The notes under the pieces are model-generated. The model did no database searches. It worked only from the letters and a program-made list of their open reading frames with translations, and was not told the DNA's origin. From Streptomyces sp. SS1-1 (lineage in GTDB: Bacteria > Actinomycetota > Actinomycetes > Streptomycetales > Streptomycetaceae): a stretch of DNA of 64,000 bases. How positions within the stretch are numbered: position 1 is the first letter of the stretch; each line of letters opens with the position of its first letter. The DNA is taken from NCBI RefSeq assembly GCF_008973465.1, contig NZ_WBXN01000004.1, positions 4,132,501 through 4,196,500 of the forward strand. Direction: 5' to 3'. A program made the translations under genes and the position numbers. Below are positions 42,390 through 51,572 of this stretch, one piece after another.

Positions 42390-43023
42390 GGAGCCCAAGG
42401 AGACCAAGCCGGGTTTCCAGAATCCCGTGGCCGGCTTCGGCGTGACCTTCAAGGCCATGTTCAAGAAGCGGCTGACCGAGCAGTACCCGGAGCAGGAGAA
42501 GACCACCGCTCCGCGTTTCCACGGACGGCACCAGCTCAACCGCCATCCGGACGGCCTGGAGAAGTGCGTCGGCTGCGAGCTGTGCGCCTGGGCCTGCCCC
42601 GCCGACGCCATCTACGTGGAGGGCGCCGACAACACCGACGAGGAGCGCTACTCGCCCGGTGAGCGGTACGGCCGCGTCTACCAGATCAACTACGCCCGCT
42701 GCATCCTGTGCGGCCTGTGCATCGAGGCGTGCCCCACGCGCGCGCTCACGATGACCAACGAGTTCGAGCTGGCGGACTCCAGCCGCGCCAACCTCATCTA
42801 CACCAAGGAGCAGCTGCTCGCCGGTCTGGAGGAGGGCATGGTCGACTCGCCCCACGCCATCTACCCCGGCACCGACGAGCAGGACTACTACCGGGGTCTG
42901 GTGACGGAGGCCGCGCCGGGCACGACCCGGCAGGTCGCGGTCTCCAAGGGAGAGGTCCCGCAGGAGGGCGCCTCGACCTTCGGCGAGGACGAGCCGGCGT
43001 CGGGGAAGGTGGTCGGCCGATGA
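42382..43023 (+). CDS. nuoI: NADH-quinone oxidoreductase subunit I
   Basis: A 213-residue ferredoxin-like subunit with two [4Fe-4S] clusters, N6a and N6b. The motifs are C62-VG-C65-EL-C68-AWA-C72 and C107-IL-C110-GL-C113-IEA-C117. The ATG at 42382 follows an ideal GGAAAGGAGG ribosome site, so the longer in-frame start at 42322 is rejected. The C-terminal 60 residues are a variable charged tail. It lies inside the nuo operon, overlapping nuoH and nuoJ. Confidence 0.97.
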   Translation: MAEEPKETKPGFQNPVAGFGVTFKAMFKKRLTEQYPEQEKTTAPRFHGRHQLNRHPDGLEKCVGCELCAWACPADAIYVEGADNTDEERYSPGERYGRVYQINYARCILCGLCIEACPTRALTMTNEFELADSSRANLIYTKEQLLAGLEEGMVDSPHAIYPGTDEQDYYRGLVTEAAPGTTRQVAVSKGEVPQEGASTFGEDEPASGKVVGR

Positions 43024-43865
43024 GCGCGCAGATCGCCGCCGCCTACTCCACCTCCACCGGCGAGGCCGTGCAGTTCTGGATCCTCGGCACCGTCGCCGTG
43101 CTCGGCGCCCTGTGCACCGTCTTCCTCAAGCGGGCCGTGCACAGCGCGCTCTGCCTCGCCGGCACGATGATCGTCCTCGCGGTGTTCTACCTGGCCAACG
43201 GCGCCTACTTCCTGGGCGTCGTACAGATCGTCGTCTACACCGGCGCGATCATGATGCTGTTCCTCTTCGTGGTGATGCTGGTCGGCGTGACGGCCGCGGA
43301 CTCCCTGAAGGAGACCATCAAGGGCCAGCGCTGGCTGGCCCTTCTCTGCGGCCTCGGCTTCGGCATCCTGCTGTTCGCCGGCATCGGGAACGCCTCGCTG
43401 AGCCAGTTCGACGGCCTCACGCAGGCCAACGCGAACGGCAACGTGGAGGGCCTGGCCACCCTCATCTTCACGAAGTACGTCTTCGCGTTCGAGATCACGG
43501 GCGCCCTGCTGATCACCGCCGCGGTCGGCGCCATGGTGCTCACGCACCGCGAGCGCACCGAGCGCGCCAAGACCCAGCGGGAGCTGGCCGAGGAGCGCGT
43601 GCGCGCCGGCAAGCACGTCCCGCCGCTCCCGGCCCCCGGCGTCTACGCCCGGCACAACGCCGTGGACATCGCCGGTCTGCTGCCCGACGGGACCCCGTCC
43701 GACCTCACCGTCAGCAAGACGCTGCGTGAGCGCGGCCAGATCCGGGACGTGTCCACCGAGGCGCTCAATGACCTGCGGGCCCTGGAGCAGCGTGCGGCGG
43801 AGCGCCTGGAGCGGACCGCGATCGAGCCGTCCACCTTCAAGCGTCCGGAGGAGGCGTCCAAGTGA
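43020..43865 (+). CDS. nuoJ: NADH-quinone oxidoreductase subunit J
   Basis: A 281-residue membrane subunit whose first 180 residues hold the five conserved helices, including the flexible third helix region VVQIVVYTGAIMMLFLFVVML near residues 67-87. The remaining 100 residues form a charged cytoplasmic extension, seen in actinobacterial NuoJ but absent from the shorter E. coli protein. ATGA overlap with nuoI and GTGA overlap with nuoK indicate coupling. Confidence 0.96.
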   Translation: MSAQIAAAYSTSTGEAVQFWILGTVAVLGALCTVFLKRAVHSALCLAGTMIVLAVFYLANGAYFLGVVQIVVYTGAIMMLFLFVVMLVGVTAADSLKETIKGQRWLALLCGLGFGILLFAGIGNASLSQFDGLTQANANGNVEGLATLIFTKYVFAFEITGALLITAAVGAMVLTHRERTERAKTQRELAEERVRAGKHVPPLPAPGVYARHNAVDIAGLLPDGTPSDLTVSKTLRERGQIRDVSTEALNDLRALEQRAAERLERTAIEPSTFKRPEEASK

Positions 43866-44161
43866 ACCCGGTCAACTACGTCTACCTCGCGGCCCTGTTG
43901 TTCACGATCGGCGCCACCGGCGTGCTGATCAGGCGCAACGCGATCGTCCTCTTCATGTGCGTCGAGCTGATGCTCAACGCCTGCAACCTCACGCTGGTGG
44001 CGTTCTCGCGGATGCACGGCAATCTGGACGGCCAGATCATCGCCTTCTTCACGATGGTCGTGGCCGCCGCGGAGGTCGTCGTCGGGCTCGCGATCATCGT
44101 GTCGCTGTTCCGTTCCCGCCACTCGGCCTCGGTCGACGACGCCAGCCTGATGAAGCTCTGA
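43862..44161 (+). CDS. nuoK: NADH-quinone oxidoreductase subunit K
   Basis: A 99-residue membrane subunit of the MrpC/NuoK family with three helices. The proton-path glutamates lie in the second and third helices, in LFMCVELMLNACNLTL and AAAEVVVGLAIIV. Length and motifs are exactly those expected. It overlaps nuoJ by 4 nt. Confidence 0.96.
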   Translation: MNPVNYVYLAALLFTIGATGVLIRRNAIVLFMCVELMLNACNLTLVAFSRMHGNLDGQIIAFFTMVVAAAEVVVGLAIIVSLFRSRHSASVDDASLMKL

Positions 44162-44177
44162 GGGGTCGGAAGAAATC

Positions 44178-46142
44178 GTGGAGAACCTGATTGCGCTGCT
44201 GATCGCGGCGCCCTTGCTCGGAGCGGCCGTCCTGCTGTGCGGTGGCCGGCGGCTGGACGCCGTCGGCCACTGGATCGGCACGCTCCTGTCGTTCGTCTCC
44301 TTCGCCTTCGGTGTGGTCCTCTTCGCCGATCTGCTCGGCAGGGGCGCCGAGGAACGGACCCTGACGAGCCATCTGTTCAGCTGGATCCAGGTCGAGGGCT
44401 TCCAGGCGGACGTCGCGTTCCGCCTCGACCAGTTGTCGATGACGTTCGTCCTGCTGATCACCGGCGTCGGCTCGCTGATCCACGTGTACTCGATCGGGTA
44501 CATGGAGCACGACGAGCGCCGCCGCCGCTTCTTCGGCTATCTGAACCTGTTCCTCGCGGCGATGCTGCTGCTCGTCCTCGCCGACAACTACCTGCTGCTG
44601 TACGTCGGCTGGGAGGGCGTCGGTCTCGCCTCGTACCTGCTGATCGGCTTCTGGCAGCACAAGCCCAGCGCCGCCACCGCCGCGAAGAAGGCCTTCCTGG
44701 TCAACCGCGTCGGCGACATGGGCCTGTCCATCGCGATCATGCTGATGTTCCTCTGGTTCGGCACCTTCGCCTTCGGGCCGCTGCTCGGCGGCGAGGGCGA
44801 GGCCGGTCTCGCCGGGAACGCGAGCGAGGGCAAGCTCACCGCGATCGGCCTGATGCTGCTGCTCGCCGCGTGCGGCAAGTCCGCCCAGGTGCCGCTGCAG
44901 TCCTGGCTCGGGGACGCGATGGAGGGCCCGACCCCGGTCTCGGCCCTCATCCACGCCGCGACGATGGTGACCGCGGGCGTCTACCTGATCGTCCGCTCCG
45001 GCGCCATCTTCGACGCGGCGCCCGACGCGCAGCTGGTCGTCACGATCGTCGGAGCCGTCACGCTCCTCTTCGGTGCGATCGTCGGTTGCGCGAAGGACGA
45101 CATCAAGAAGGCGCTGGCCGGCTCGACCATGTCGCAGATCGGCTACATGGTCCTCGCCGCGGGCCTCGGCCCCATCGGCTACGTCTTCGCGATCATGCAC
45201 CTGGTGACGCACGGCTTCTTCAAGGCCGGGCTGTTCCTCGGCGCCGGCTCCGTCATGCACGGCATGAACGACGAGGTCGACATGCGCAAGTACGGCGGCC
45301 TGCGCAAGTACATGCCGGTCACGTTCATCACCTTCGGCCTCGGCTACCTCGCCATCATCGGCTTCCCGGGCCTGTCCGGCTTCTTCTCCAAGGACAAGAT
45401 CATCGAGGCGGCGTTCGCCAAGGGCGGCACCGAGGGCTGGATCCTCGGCGGCTGCGCCCTGCTCGGCGCGGCCATCACCGCGTACTACATGACGCGCGTG
45501 ATGCTGATGACGTTCTTCGGCGAGGAGCGCTGGCGGCACACGAAGACCGCCTCGCCGGCCGAGCCCAGCGCCGAGCCCGCCGCCGAGACCCACGGCGAGC
45601 ACGCGGAACCGCACCCGCACGAGTCGCCCAAGGTCATGACGATCCCCATGATCGTGCTGGCGATCGGGTCGGTGGGAGCCGGCTTCGTGTTCAACTGGCA
45701 GAGCGGTTTCGTGCACTGGCTCGAGCCCATCACCGGCCACGCGCACGGCAATCCGCCGATCAGCGCGGGCACCGTCACCGGCGCGACCGTCGCGTGCATG
45801 GTCATCGGCGTCGCCCTCGCCTGGGCCCAGTACGGCAGGCGCCCGGTCCCGGCGGTCGCCCCGCGCGGGTCGCTGCTCACCCGGGCCGCCCGGCGCGACC
45901 TGTACCAGGACGACTTCAACCACGTCGTCCTGGTCCGCGGCGGCGAGCACCTCACCCGCTCCCTGGTCTACGTCGACCACACCCTGGTCGACGGTGTCGT
46001 CAACGGCACGGCGGCCTCGGTCGGCGGCCTGTCCGGACGGATGCGCAGGCTCCAGAACGGCTTCGCGCGCTCGTACGCGGTCTCGATGTTCGGCGGTGCG
46101 GCGATCCTCGTCGCCGCGACCCTGCTGATGAGGGCGGTCTGA
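44178..46142 (+). CDS. nuoL: NADH-quinone oxidoreductase subunit L
   Basis: A 654-residue antiporter-like proton pump subunit at the far end of the membrane arm. Conserved residues occur in YVGWEGVGLASYLLIGFW near residues 140-157 (glutamate) and in the lysine helices AAKKAFLVNRVGD and KDDIKKALAGSTMSQIGYM. The C-terminal lateral helix region follows a His- and Glu-rich loop near residues 455-485. It starts with GTG preceded by GGAAGAA, 16 nt after nuoK. Confidence 0.96.
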   Translation: MENLIALLIAAPLLGAAVLLCGGRRLDAVGHWIGTLLSFVSFAFGVVLFADLLGRGAEERTLTSHLFSWIQVEGFQADVAFRLDQLSMTFVLLITGVGSLIHVYSIGYMEHDERRRRFFGYLNLFLAAMLLLVLADNYLLLYVGWEGVGLASYLLIGFWQHKPSAATAAKKAFLVNRVGDMGLSIAIMLMFLWFGTFAFGPLLGGEGEAGLAGNASEGKLTAIGLMLLLAACGKSAQVPLQSWLGDAMEGPTPVSALIHAATMVTAGVYLIVRSGAIFDAAPDAQLVVTIVGAVTLLFGAIVGCAKDDIKKALAGSTMSQIGYMVLAAGLGPIGYVFAIMHLVTHGFFKAGLFLGAGSVMHGMNDEVDMRKYGGLRKYMPVTFITFGLGYLAIIGFPGLSGFFSKDKIIEAAFAKGGTEGWILGGCALLGAAITAYYMTRVMLMTFFGEERWRHTKTASPAEPSAEPAAETHGEHAEPHPHESPKVMTIPMIVLAIGSVGAGFVFNWQSGFVHWLEPITGHAHGNPPISAGTVTGATVACMVIGVALAWAQYGRRPVPAVAPRGSLLTRAARRDLYQDDFNHVVLVRGGEHLTRSLVYVDHTLVDGVVNGTAASVGGLSGRMRRLQNGFARSYAVSMFGGAAILVAATLLMRAV

Positions 46143-46147
46143 TACCG

Positions 46148-47719
46148 ATGTCCTTTCCCCTGCTGACAGCCACGGCGGCGCTCCCGGCGATCGGGGCGAT
46201 CGCCACCGCCGCCGTGCCGGCCGCCCGGCGCACCGCCGCCAAATGGCTGGCGCTGTTCTTCTCCCTCGGCACACTCGCCCTCGCGATCGCCGTCCTGGTC
46301 CGCTTCGACCCGGACGGCGACCGCTACCAGCTCACCGAATCGCACTCCTGGATCGCCGACTTCGGGGTCCGCTACGAACTCGGCGTGGACGGCATCGGGG
46401 TGGCGCTCGTCGCGCTGACGGCGCTGCTGATCCCGTTCATCGTCCTCGCGGGCTGGCACGACGCCGACCCGCTGGAGACGGGCAGCCGGAGGTGGCGGCC
46501 GACGCAGGGCTTCTTCGCCCTGATCCTGGCCGTCGAGGCGATGGTGATCCTCTCCTTCGAGGCCACCGACGTCTTCCTCTTCTACATCTTCTTCGAAGCC
46601 ATGCTCATCCCGATGTACTTCCTCATCGGCGGCTTCGGGGACCGTGCTCACGAGCACGGGGAGAAGGTGGCGTCGACGCAGCGGTCCTACGCCGCGGTGA
46701 AGTTCCTCCTCTACAACCTGGTCGGCGGACTGATCATGCTGGCCGCGGTGATCGGCCTGTACGTCGTCGCCGGGAACTTCAGCCTCCAGGAGATCGCCGA
46801 GGCCCGCGCCAACGGCTCGCTGGACATGGCGACGAACACCGAACGCTGGCTGTTCCTCGGCTTCTTCTTCGCCTTCGCGGTGAAGGCGCCGCTGTGGCCG
46901 CTGCACACCTGGCTGCCGAACGCGATGCAGGAGGCCACCGCCCCGGTCGCCGTCCTCATCACGGCGGTCGTCGACAAGGTGGGCACCTTCGCGATGCTCC
47001 GCTTCTGCCTCCAGCTCTTCCCGGAGGCCAGCAAGTGGGCCACGCCCGCGATCCTGGTGCTGGCGCTGATCAGCATCGTCTACGGGGCGCTGCTCGCGGT
47101 CGGCCAGCGGGACATCAAGCGCCTGATCGCGTACGCGTCGATCTCGCACTTCGGCTTCATCATCATGGGCATCTTCGCGATGACCAGCCAGGGCCAGTCC
47201 GGGGCGACGCTCTACATGGTCAACCACGGCATCTCGACGGCCGCGCTGATGCTGGTCGCCGGATTCCTGATCTCGCGGCGCGGCTCGCGGCTCATCGCCG
47301 ACTACGGCGGGGTGCAGAAGGTCGCCCCGGTGCTCGCCGGCACCTTCCTGATCGGCGGCCTCGCGACCCTGTCACTGCCGGGTCTCGCGCCGTTCGTCAG
47401 CGAGTTCCTGGTCCTCGTCGGCACGTTCACGCGCTATCCGGTGATCGGCATCATCGCCACCTTCGGCATCGTGCTCGCGGCGCTCTACACACTCGTCCTC
47501 TACCAGCGGACGATGACGGGCCCGGTGAAGCCGGAGGTCTCCGCGATGCCGGACCTGCGGGTGCGGGAGATCGCGGTCGTCGCCCCGCTGGTCGTCCTGC
47601 TGGTCTTCCTGGGCGTCTACCCGAAGCCCGTCACGGACATCGTGAACCCGGCGGTCAAGCAGACCTTGTCCGACGTACAGAAGAAGGACCCCCAGCCCGA
47701 GGTGGAGGCGGCCAAGTGA
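46148..47719 (+). CDS. nuoM: NADH-quinone oxidoreductase subunit M
   Basis: A 523-residue antiporter-like pump subunit. Signatures are FFEAMLIPMYFLIGGFG near residues 149-165, with its essential glutamate, FAVKAPLWPLHTWLPNAMQEA near residues 243-263, and QRDIKRLIAYASISHFGF. It begins 5 nt after the nuoL stop. Its stop overlaps the nuoN start by 4 nt. Confidence 0.96.
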   Translation: MSFPLLTATAALPAIGAIATAAVPAARRTAAKWLALFFSLGTLALAIAVLVRFDPDGDRYQLTESHSWIADFGVRYELGVDGIGVALVALTALLIPFIVLAGWHDADPLETGSRRWRPTQGFFALILAVEAMVILSFEATDVFLFYIFFEAMLIPMYFLIGGFGDRAHEHGEKVASTQRSYAAVKFLLYNLVGGLIMLAAVIGLYVVAGNFSLQEIAEARANGSLDMATNTERWLFLGFFFAFAVKAPLWPLHTWLPNAMQEATAPVAVLITAVVDKVGTFAMLRFCLQLFPEASKWATPAILVLALISIVYGALLAVGQRDIKRLIAYASISHFGFIIMGIFAMTSQGQSGATLYMVNHGISTAALMLVAGFLISRRGSRLIADYGGVQKVAPVLAGTFLIGGLATLSLPGLAPFVSEFLVLVGTFTRYPVIGIIATFGIVLAALYTLVLYQRTMTGPVKPEVSAMPDLRVREIAVVAPLVVLLVFLGVYPKPVTDIVNPAVKQTLSDVQKKDPQPEVEAAK

Positions 47720-49365
47720 GCGCATCAGCCGTCCACAGCCTGTGGACAACCGCGGCCGACCCGATCTCGAAGATCGACACGCCGAAGATCGAGTACGGAC
47801 AGCTCTCGCCCACCCTGATCGTCGTCGGCGCGGCGCTCGTCGGGGTACTGATCGAGGCCGTCGTCCCGCGCAGGTCCCGGTACTACGCGCAGGTGTTCAC
47901 CGCCGTCGTGGCGCTCGTCGCCTCCTTCGCGGCGGTCGTGGCACTGGCCGCCGGCGGGTACGCCACGACCAAGTCGGGCATCGCCGCCATGGGCGCGATC
48001 GCCGTCGACGGACCGGCCCTGTTCCTGCAGGGCACGATCCTGCTGACGGCCCTCGTGGGCCTGTTCACCTTCGCCGAGCGCCGGCTCGACCCGGCGGCGC
48101 ACGGCAACCGCGTCGACTCCTTCGCCGCCCAGGCCGCGGCCGTGCCGGGCAGCGAGAGCGAGAAGGCCGCCGTGAAGGCGGGGTTCACCACCACCGAGGT
48201 GTTCCCCCTGCTGCTTTTCGCCGTCGCGGGCATGCTGATCTTCCCGTCGGCCAACGACCTGCTGACCCTGTTCATCGCGCTGGAGGTCTTCTCCCTCCCG
48301 CTGTACCTGATGTGCGCGCTGGCCCGCCGCAAGCGGCTCATGTCGCAGGAGGCCGCGGTCAAGTACTTCCTGCTGGGAGCCTTCGCGTCCGCGTTCACCC
48401 TGTTCGGCATCGCCCTGCTGTACGGCTACGCGGGCTCCGTGTCCTACGGCACGATCGCGCGGGTCGTCGACGGCACCGCCACCGACGTCACCCCGGCGCT
48501 GGCGGACACCACGGGCAACGACGCGCTGCTGCTCATCGGCTCGGCGCTCATCGTCATGGGGCTGCTGTTCAAGGTGGGCGCGGTCCCGTTCCACATGTGG
48601 ACGCCGGACGTCTACCAGGGCGCCCCGACGCCGGTGACCGGCTTCATGGCCGCGGCGACGAAGGTGGCCGCGTTCGGCGCCCTGCTGCGCCTCCTGTACG
48701 TCGTGCTGCCCGGCCTGCGCTGGGACTGGCGGCCGGTCATGTGGGCCGTGGCGATCGTCACCATGCTGGGCGGCGCGATCATCGCGATCACCCAGACCGA
48801 CATCAAGCGGCTGCTGGCGTACTCGTCGATCGCGCACGCCGGGTTCATCCTCGCCGGTGTCATCGCGACCACGCCGGACGGGGTGTCGTCCGTCCTCTTC
48901 TACCTGGGCGCGTACTCGTTCGTGACGATCGGCGCGTTCGCCGTGGTGACGCTGGTGCGCGACGCCGGCGGCGAGGCGACGCACCTGTCGAAGTGGGCCG
49001 GTCTGGGCCGCCGCTCGCCGCTGGTCGCGGCGGTCTTCGCGGTGTTCCTGCTGGCCTTCGCGGGCATCCCGCTGACCTCCGGCTTCGCGGGTAAGTTCGC
49101 CGTGTTCAAGGCGGCGGCCGAGGGCGGGGCGGCCCCGCTGGTCGTGATCGGTGTGATCTCGTCCGCGATCGCCGCGTTCTTCTACATCCGCGTCATCGTG
49201 CTGATGTTCTTCAGCGAGCCGACACCCGAGGGACCGACGGTCGCGGTGCCGTCCCCGCTGACGATGACGGCGATCGGCGTCGGCGTGGCCGTGACCCTGG
49301 TGCTGGGCGTGGCGCCCCAGTACTTCCTGGACCTGGCGAGCCAGGCGGGCGTCTTCGTGCGCTGA
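47716..49365 (+). CDS. nuoN: NADH-quinone oxidoreductase subunit N
   Basis: A 549-residue antiporter-like pump subunit and the last gene of the operon. Family segments include LFIALEVFSLPLYLMCALARR near residues 186-206, LLFKVGAVPFHMWTPDVYQGAP and QTDIKRLLAYSSIAHAGF. It starts on a GTG that overlaps the nuoM stop and is followed 15 nt after its stop by a strong terminator. Confidence 0.96.
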   Translation: MSASAVHSLWTTAADPISKIDTPKIEYGQLSPTLIVVGAALVGVLIEAVVPRRSRYYAQVFTAVVALVASFAAVVALAAGGYATTKSGIAAMGAIAVDGPALFLQGTILLTALVGLFTFAERRLDPAAHGNRVDSFAAQAAAVPGSESEKAAVKAGFTTTEVFPLLLFAVAGMLIFPSANDLLTLFIALEVFSLPLYLMCALARRKRLMSQEAAVKYFLLGAFASAFTLFGIALLYGYAGSVSYGTIARVVDGTATDVTPALADTTGNDALLLIGSALIVMGLLFKVGAVPFHMWTPDVYQGAPTPVTGFMAAATKVAAFGALLRLLYVVLPGLRWDWRPVMWAVAIVTMLGGAIIAITQTDIKRLLAYSSIAHAGFILAGVIATTPDGVSSVLFYLGAYSFVTIGAFAVVTLVRDAGGEATHLSKWAGLGRRSPLVAAVFAVFLLAFAGIPLTSGFAGKFAVFKAAAEGGAAPLVVIGVISSAIAAFFYIRVIVLMFFSEPTPEGPTVAVPSPLTMTAIGVGVAVTLVLGVAPQYFLDLASQAGVFVR

Positions 49366-49380
49366 CCGAGCCCCGCGTGG

Positions 49381-49413
49381 ACGGCCCGGCCCCCTTCGGG
49401 GGAGCCGGGCCGT
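49381..49413 (+). terminator. nuo operon terminator
   Basis: ACGGCCCGGC pairs perfectly with GCCGGGCCGT, and inner CCCC pairs with GGGG around a TTC loop. It lies 15 nt after nuoN and marks the end of the 16-kb operon. Confidence 0.9.
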
Positions 49414-49516
49414 TCCCGTGCCGAGGGGGTGAGCCTGTGGATAACTCGGGGGGCTGTCGGTGCGGACCCCTATCGTGGAGGCAGTGGTCGAGGGACGACG
49501 GGCGGGGGACACGGCG

Positions 49517-51538
49517 ATGGGTGCGACGGGCGTGATCAGCGAGATGCCAGCGGTGACCGAGGCGGACCGGACAGGCGACAGCGAGGCGCTGGCGGCGCTC
49601 CACCGCGTCTTCGGATACGAGGCCTTCCGGGGCGAGCAGGAAGCCGTCATCGAGCATGTCGTGGCCGGCGGCGACGCGGTCGTGCTCATGCCGACCGGCG
49701 GCGGCAAGTCGCTCTGCTACCAGATCCCGTCCCTGGTCAGACCGGGCACGGGCGTGGTCGTCTCCCCGCTGATCGCCCTCATGCAGGACCAGGTGGACGC
49801 CCTGCGGGCGCTCGGCGTGCGCGCCGGGTTCATCAACTCCACGCAGGACTTCGACGAGCGCCGCGTGATGGAGGCGCAGTACGTCGCCGGCGAGCTCGAC
49901 CTGCTCTACCTCGCCCCCGAGCGGCTGCGGCTCGACGCGACGCTGGAGCTGCTGTCCCGCGGCAAGATCTCGGTGTTCGCCATCGACGAGGCGCACTGCG
50001 TGTCCCAGTGGGGCCACGACTTCCGCCCCGACTACCTCTCCCTGTCCCTGCTGGGCGAGCGCTGGCCGGACGTGCCACGGATCGCGCTGACGGCGACGGC
50101 CACCCACGCCACCCACCAGGAGATCACCCAGCGGCTCGGCATGCCGGACGCCCGGCACTTCGTGGCCAGCTTCGACCGGCCCAACATCCAGTACCGGATC
50201 GTGCCGAAGGCCGACCCGAAGAAGCAGCTGCTGAGCTTCCTGCGCGAGGAGCACGCGGGCGACGCGGGCATCGTGTACTGCCTGTCCCGCAAGTCGGTCG
50301 AGGCGACCGCCGAGTTCCTCTCCCGCAACGGCATCGAGGCGATCCCGTACCACGCGGGTCTCGACGCGGGCACCCGCGCGGCGCACCAGTCCCGGTTCCT
50401 GCGCGAGGAGGGCCTGGTCGTGGTGGCGACGATCGCCTTCGGCATGGGCATCGACAAGCCGGACGTGCGGTTCGTCGCCCACCTCGACCTGCCCAAGTCC
50501 GTCGAGGGCTACTACCAGGAGACCGGCCGGGCCGGGCGGGACGGCCTGCCCTCCACGGCCTGGATGGCCTACGGCCTCAACGACGTCATCCAGCAGCGCA
50601 AGATGATCCAGCTCGGCGAGGGCGACGAGGCGTTCCGTCGCCGTGCGGGAGCGCACCTGGACTCGATGCTGGCGCTGTGCGAGACCGTCCAGTGCCGGCG
50701 TGCCCAGCTGCTCGCCTACTTCGGCCAGGACCCCGAGGCGGGCGCCTGCGGCAACTGCGACACCTGCCTGACGCCGCCCGAAACCTGGGACGGCACCGTT
50801 GCCGCGCAGAAGGTGCTGTCGACGGTCGTCCGGCTGCAGCGGGAGCGGGGGCAGAAGTTCGGCGCGCTGCAGATCGTCGACATCCTGCTGGGGCGGCGCA
50901 CCGCCAAGGTGATCCAGTTCGACCACGACCAGCTCTCCGTGTTCGGCATCGGCGAGGAGCTGACCGAGGGCGAGTGGCGGGGCGTCATCCGGCAGTTGCT
51001 GGCGCAGGGCCTGCTCGCCGTCGAGGGCGAGTACGGCACGCTGGTGCTGACCGAGGACAGCGGCTCGGTGCTGCGGAGGGAGCGGGAGGTGCCGCTGCGC
51101 AAGGAGCCGAAGCGGCCGGCGTCCTCGCGGTCCGCGTCGGGATCCGGCCGCGGCGAGCGCAAGGCGAAGGCCGCCGTCGCCGAGCTCCCGGAGGAACTGG
51201 TCCCGGCCTTCGAGGCCCTGCGCGCCTGGCGGGCCGAGCAGGCCCGGGAGCAGGGCGTCCCGGCCTACGTCATCTTCCACGACGCCACGCTCCGCGAGAT
51301 CGCCACGGTGTGGCCCACGTCGGTGGCCGAGCTGGGCGGGATCAGCGGCGTAGGCGAGAAGAAGCGGGCGACGTACGGGGAAGGGGTGGTCGAGGTCCTG
51401 GCGGGCCTCACCGCACCGGCACCCGGGGCCGCCCCGCAGAACGCCTCGCAACCCGCCCCGCAGTCCGCCTCGGCATCGGCCCCGGACGCCGCCGACGACT
51501 GGCCCATGGAGGAGCCGGAGCCCGACGGCTGGGAGTGA
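49517..51538 (+). CDS. RecQ-like ATP-dependent DNA helicase
   Basis: A 673-residue superfamily 2 helicase. Walker A is MPTGGGKS near residue 58 and the DEAH box is IDEAHCVSQWGHDFRPDY near residue 156. RecQ motif VI is QETGRAGRDG. A zinc-binding subdomain (VQCRR, GACGNCDTC) lies near residues 394-417. A winged-helix RQC region follows, then a basic linker and an HRDC domain at about 555-635. It should unwind recombination and fork intermediates. The ATG at 49517 has a GGGGGA ribosome site. TATCGT at 49471-49476 stands 7 nt before an in-frame GTG at 49484, which is an alternative leaderless start. Confidence 0.92.
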   Translation: MGATGVISEMPAVTEADRTGDSEALAALHRVFGYEAFRGEQEAVIEHVVAGGDAVVLMPTGGGKSLCYQIPSLVRPGTGVVVSPLIALMQDQVDALRALGVRAGFINSTQDFDERRVMEAQYVAGELDLLYLAPERLRLDATLELLSRGKISVFAIDEAHCVSQWGHDFRPDYLSLSLLGERWPDVPRIALTATATHATHQEITQRLGMPDARHFVASFDRPNIQYRIVPKADPKKQLLSFLREEHAGDAGIVYCLSRKSVEATAEFLSRNGIEAIPYHAGLDAGTRAAHQSRFLREEGLVVVATIAFGMGIDKPDVRFVAHLDLPKSVEGYYQETGRAGRDGLPSTAWMAYGLNDVIQQRKMIQLGEGDEAFRRRAGAHLDSMLALCETVQCRRAQLLAYFGQDPEAGACGNCDTCLTPPETWDGTVAAQKVLSTVVRLQRERGQKFGALQIVDILLGRRTAKVIQFDHDQLSVFGIGEELTEGEWRGVIRQLLAQGLLAVEGEYGTLVLTEDSGSVLRREREVPLRKEPKRPASSRSASGSGRGERKAKAAVAELPEELVPAFEALRAWRAEQAREQGVPAYVIFHDATLREIATVWPTSVAELGGISGVGEKKRATYGEGVVEVLAGLTAPAPGAAPQNASQPAPQSASASAPDAADDWPMEEPEPDGWE

Positions 51539-51572
51539 GGGCCGACGCCCTGGGCGCGTCCCTGGGCGCGTC

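Noticed and set aside
51549..51572. Perfect 12-nt tandem duplication after the helicase gene
   Set aside because: Two copies only, between convergent stops; probably a simple slippage event without function.
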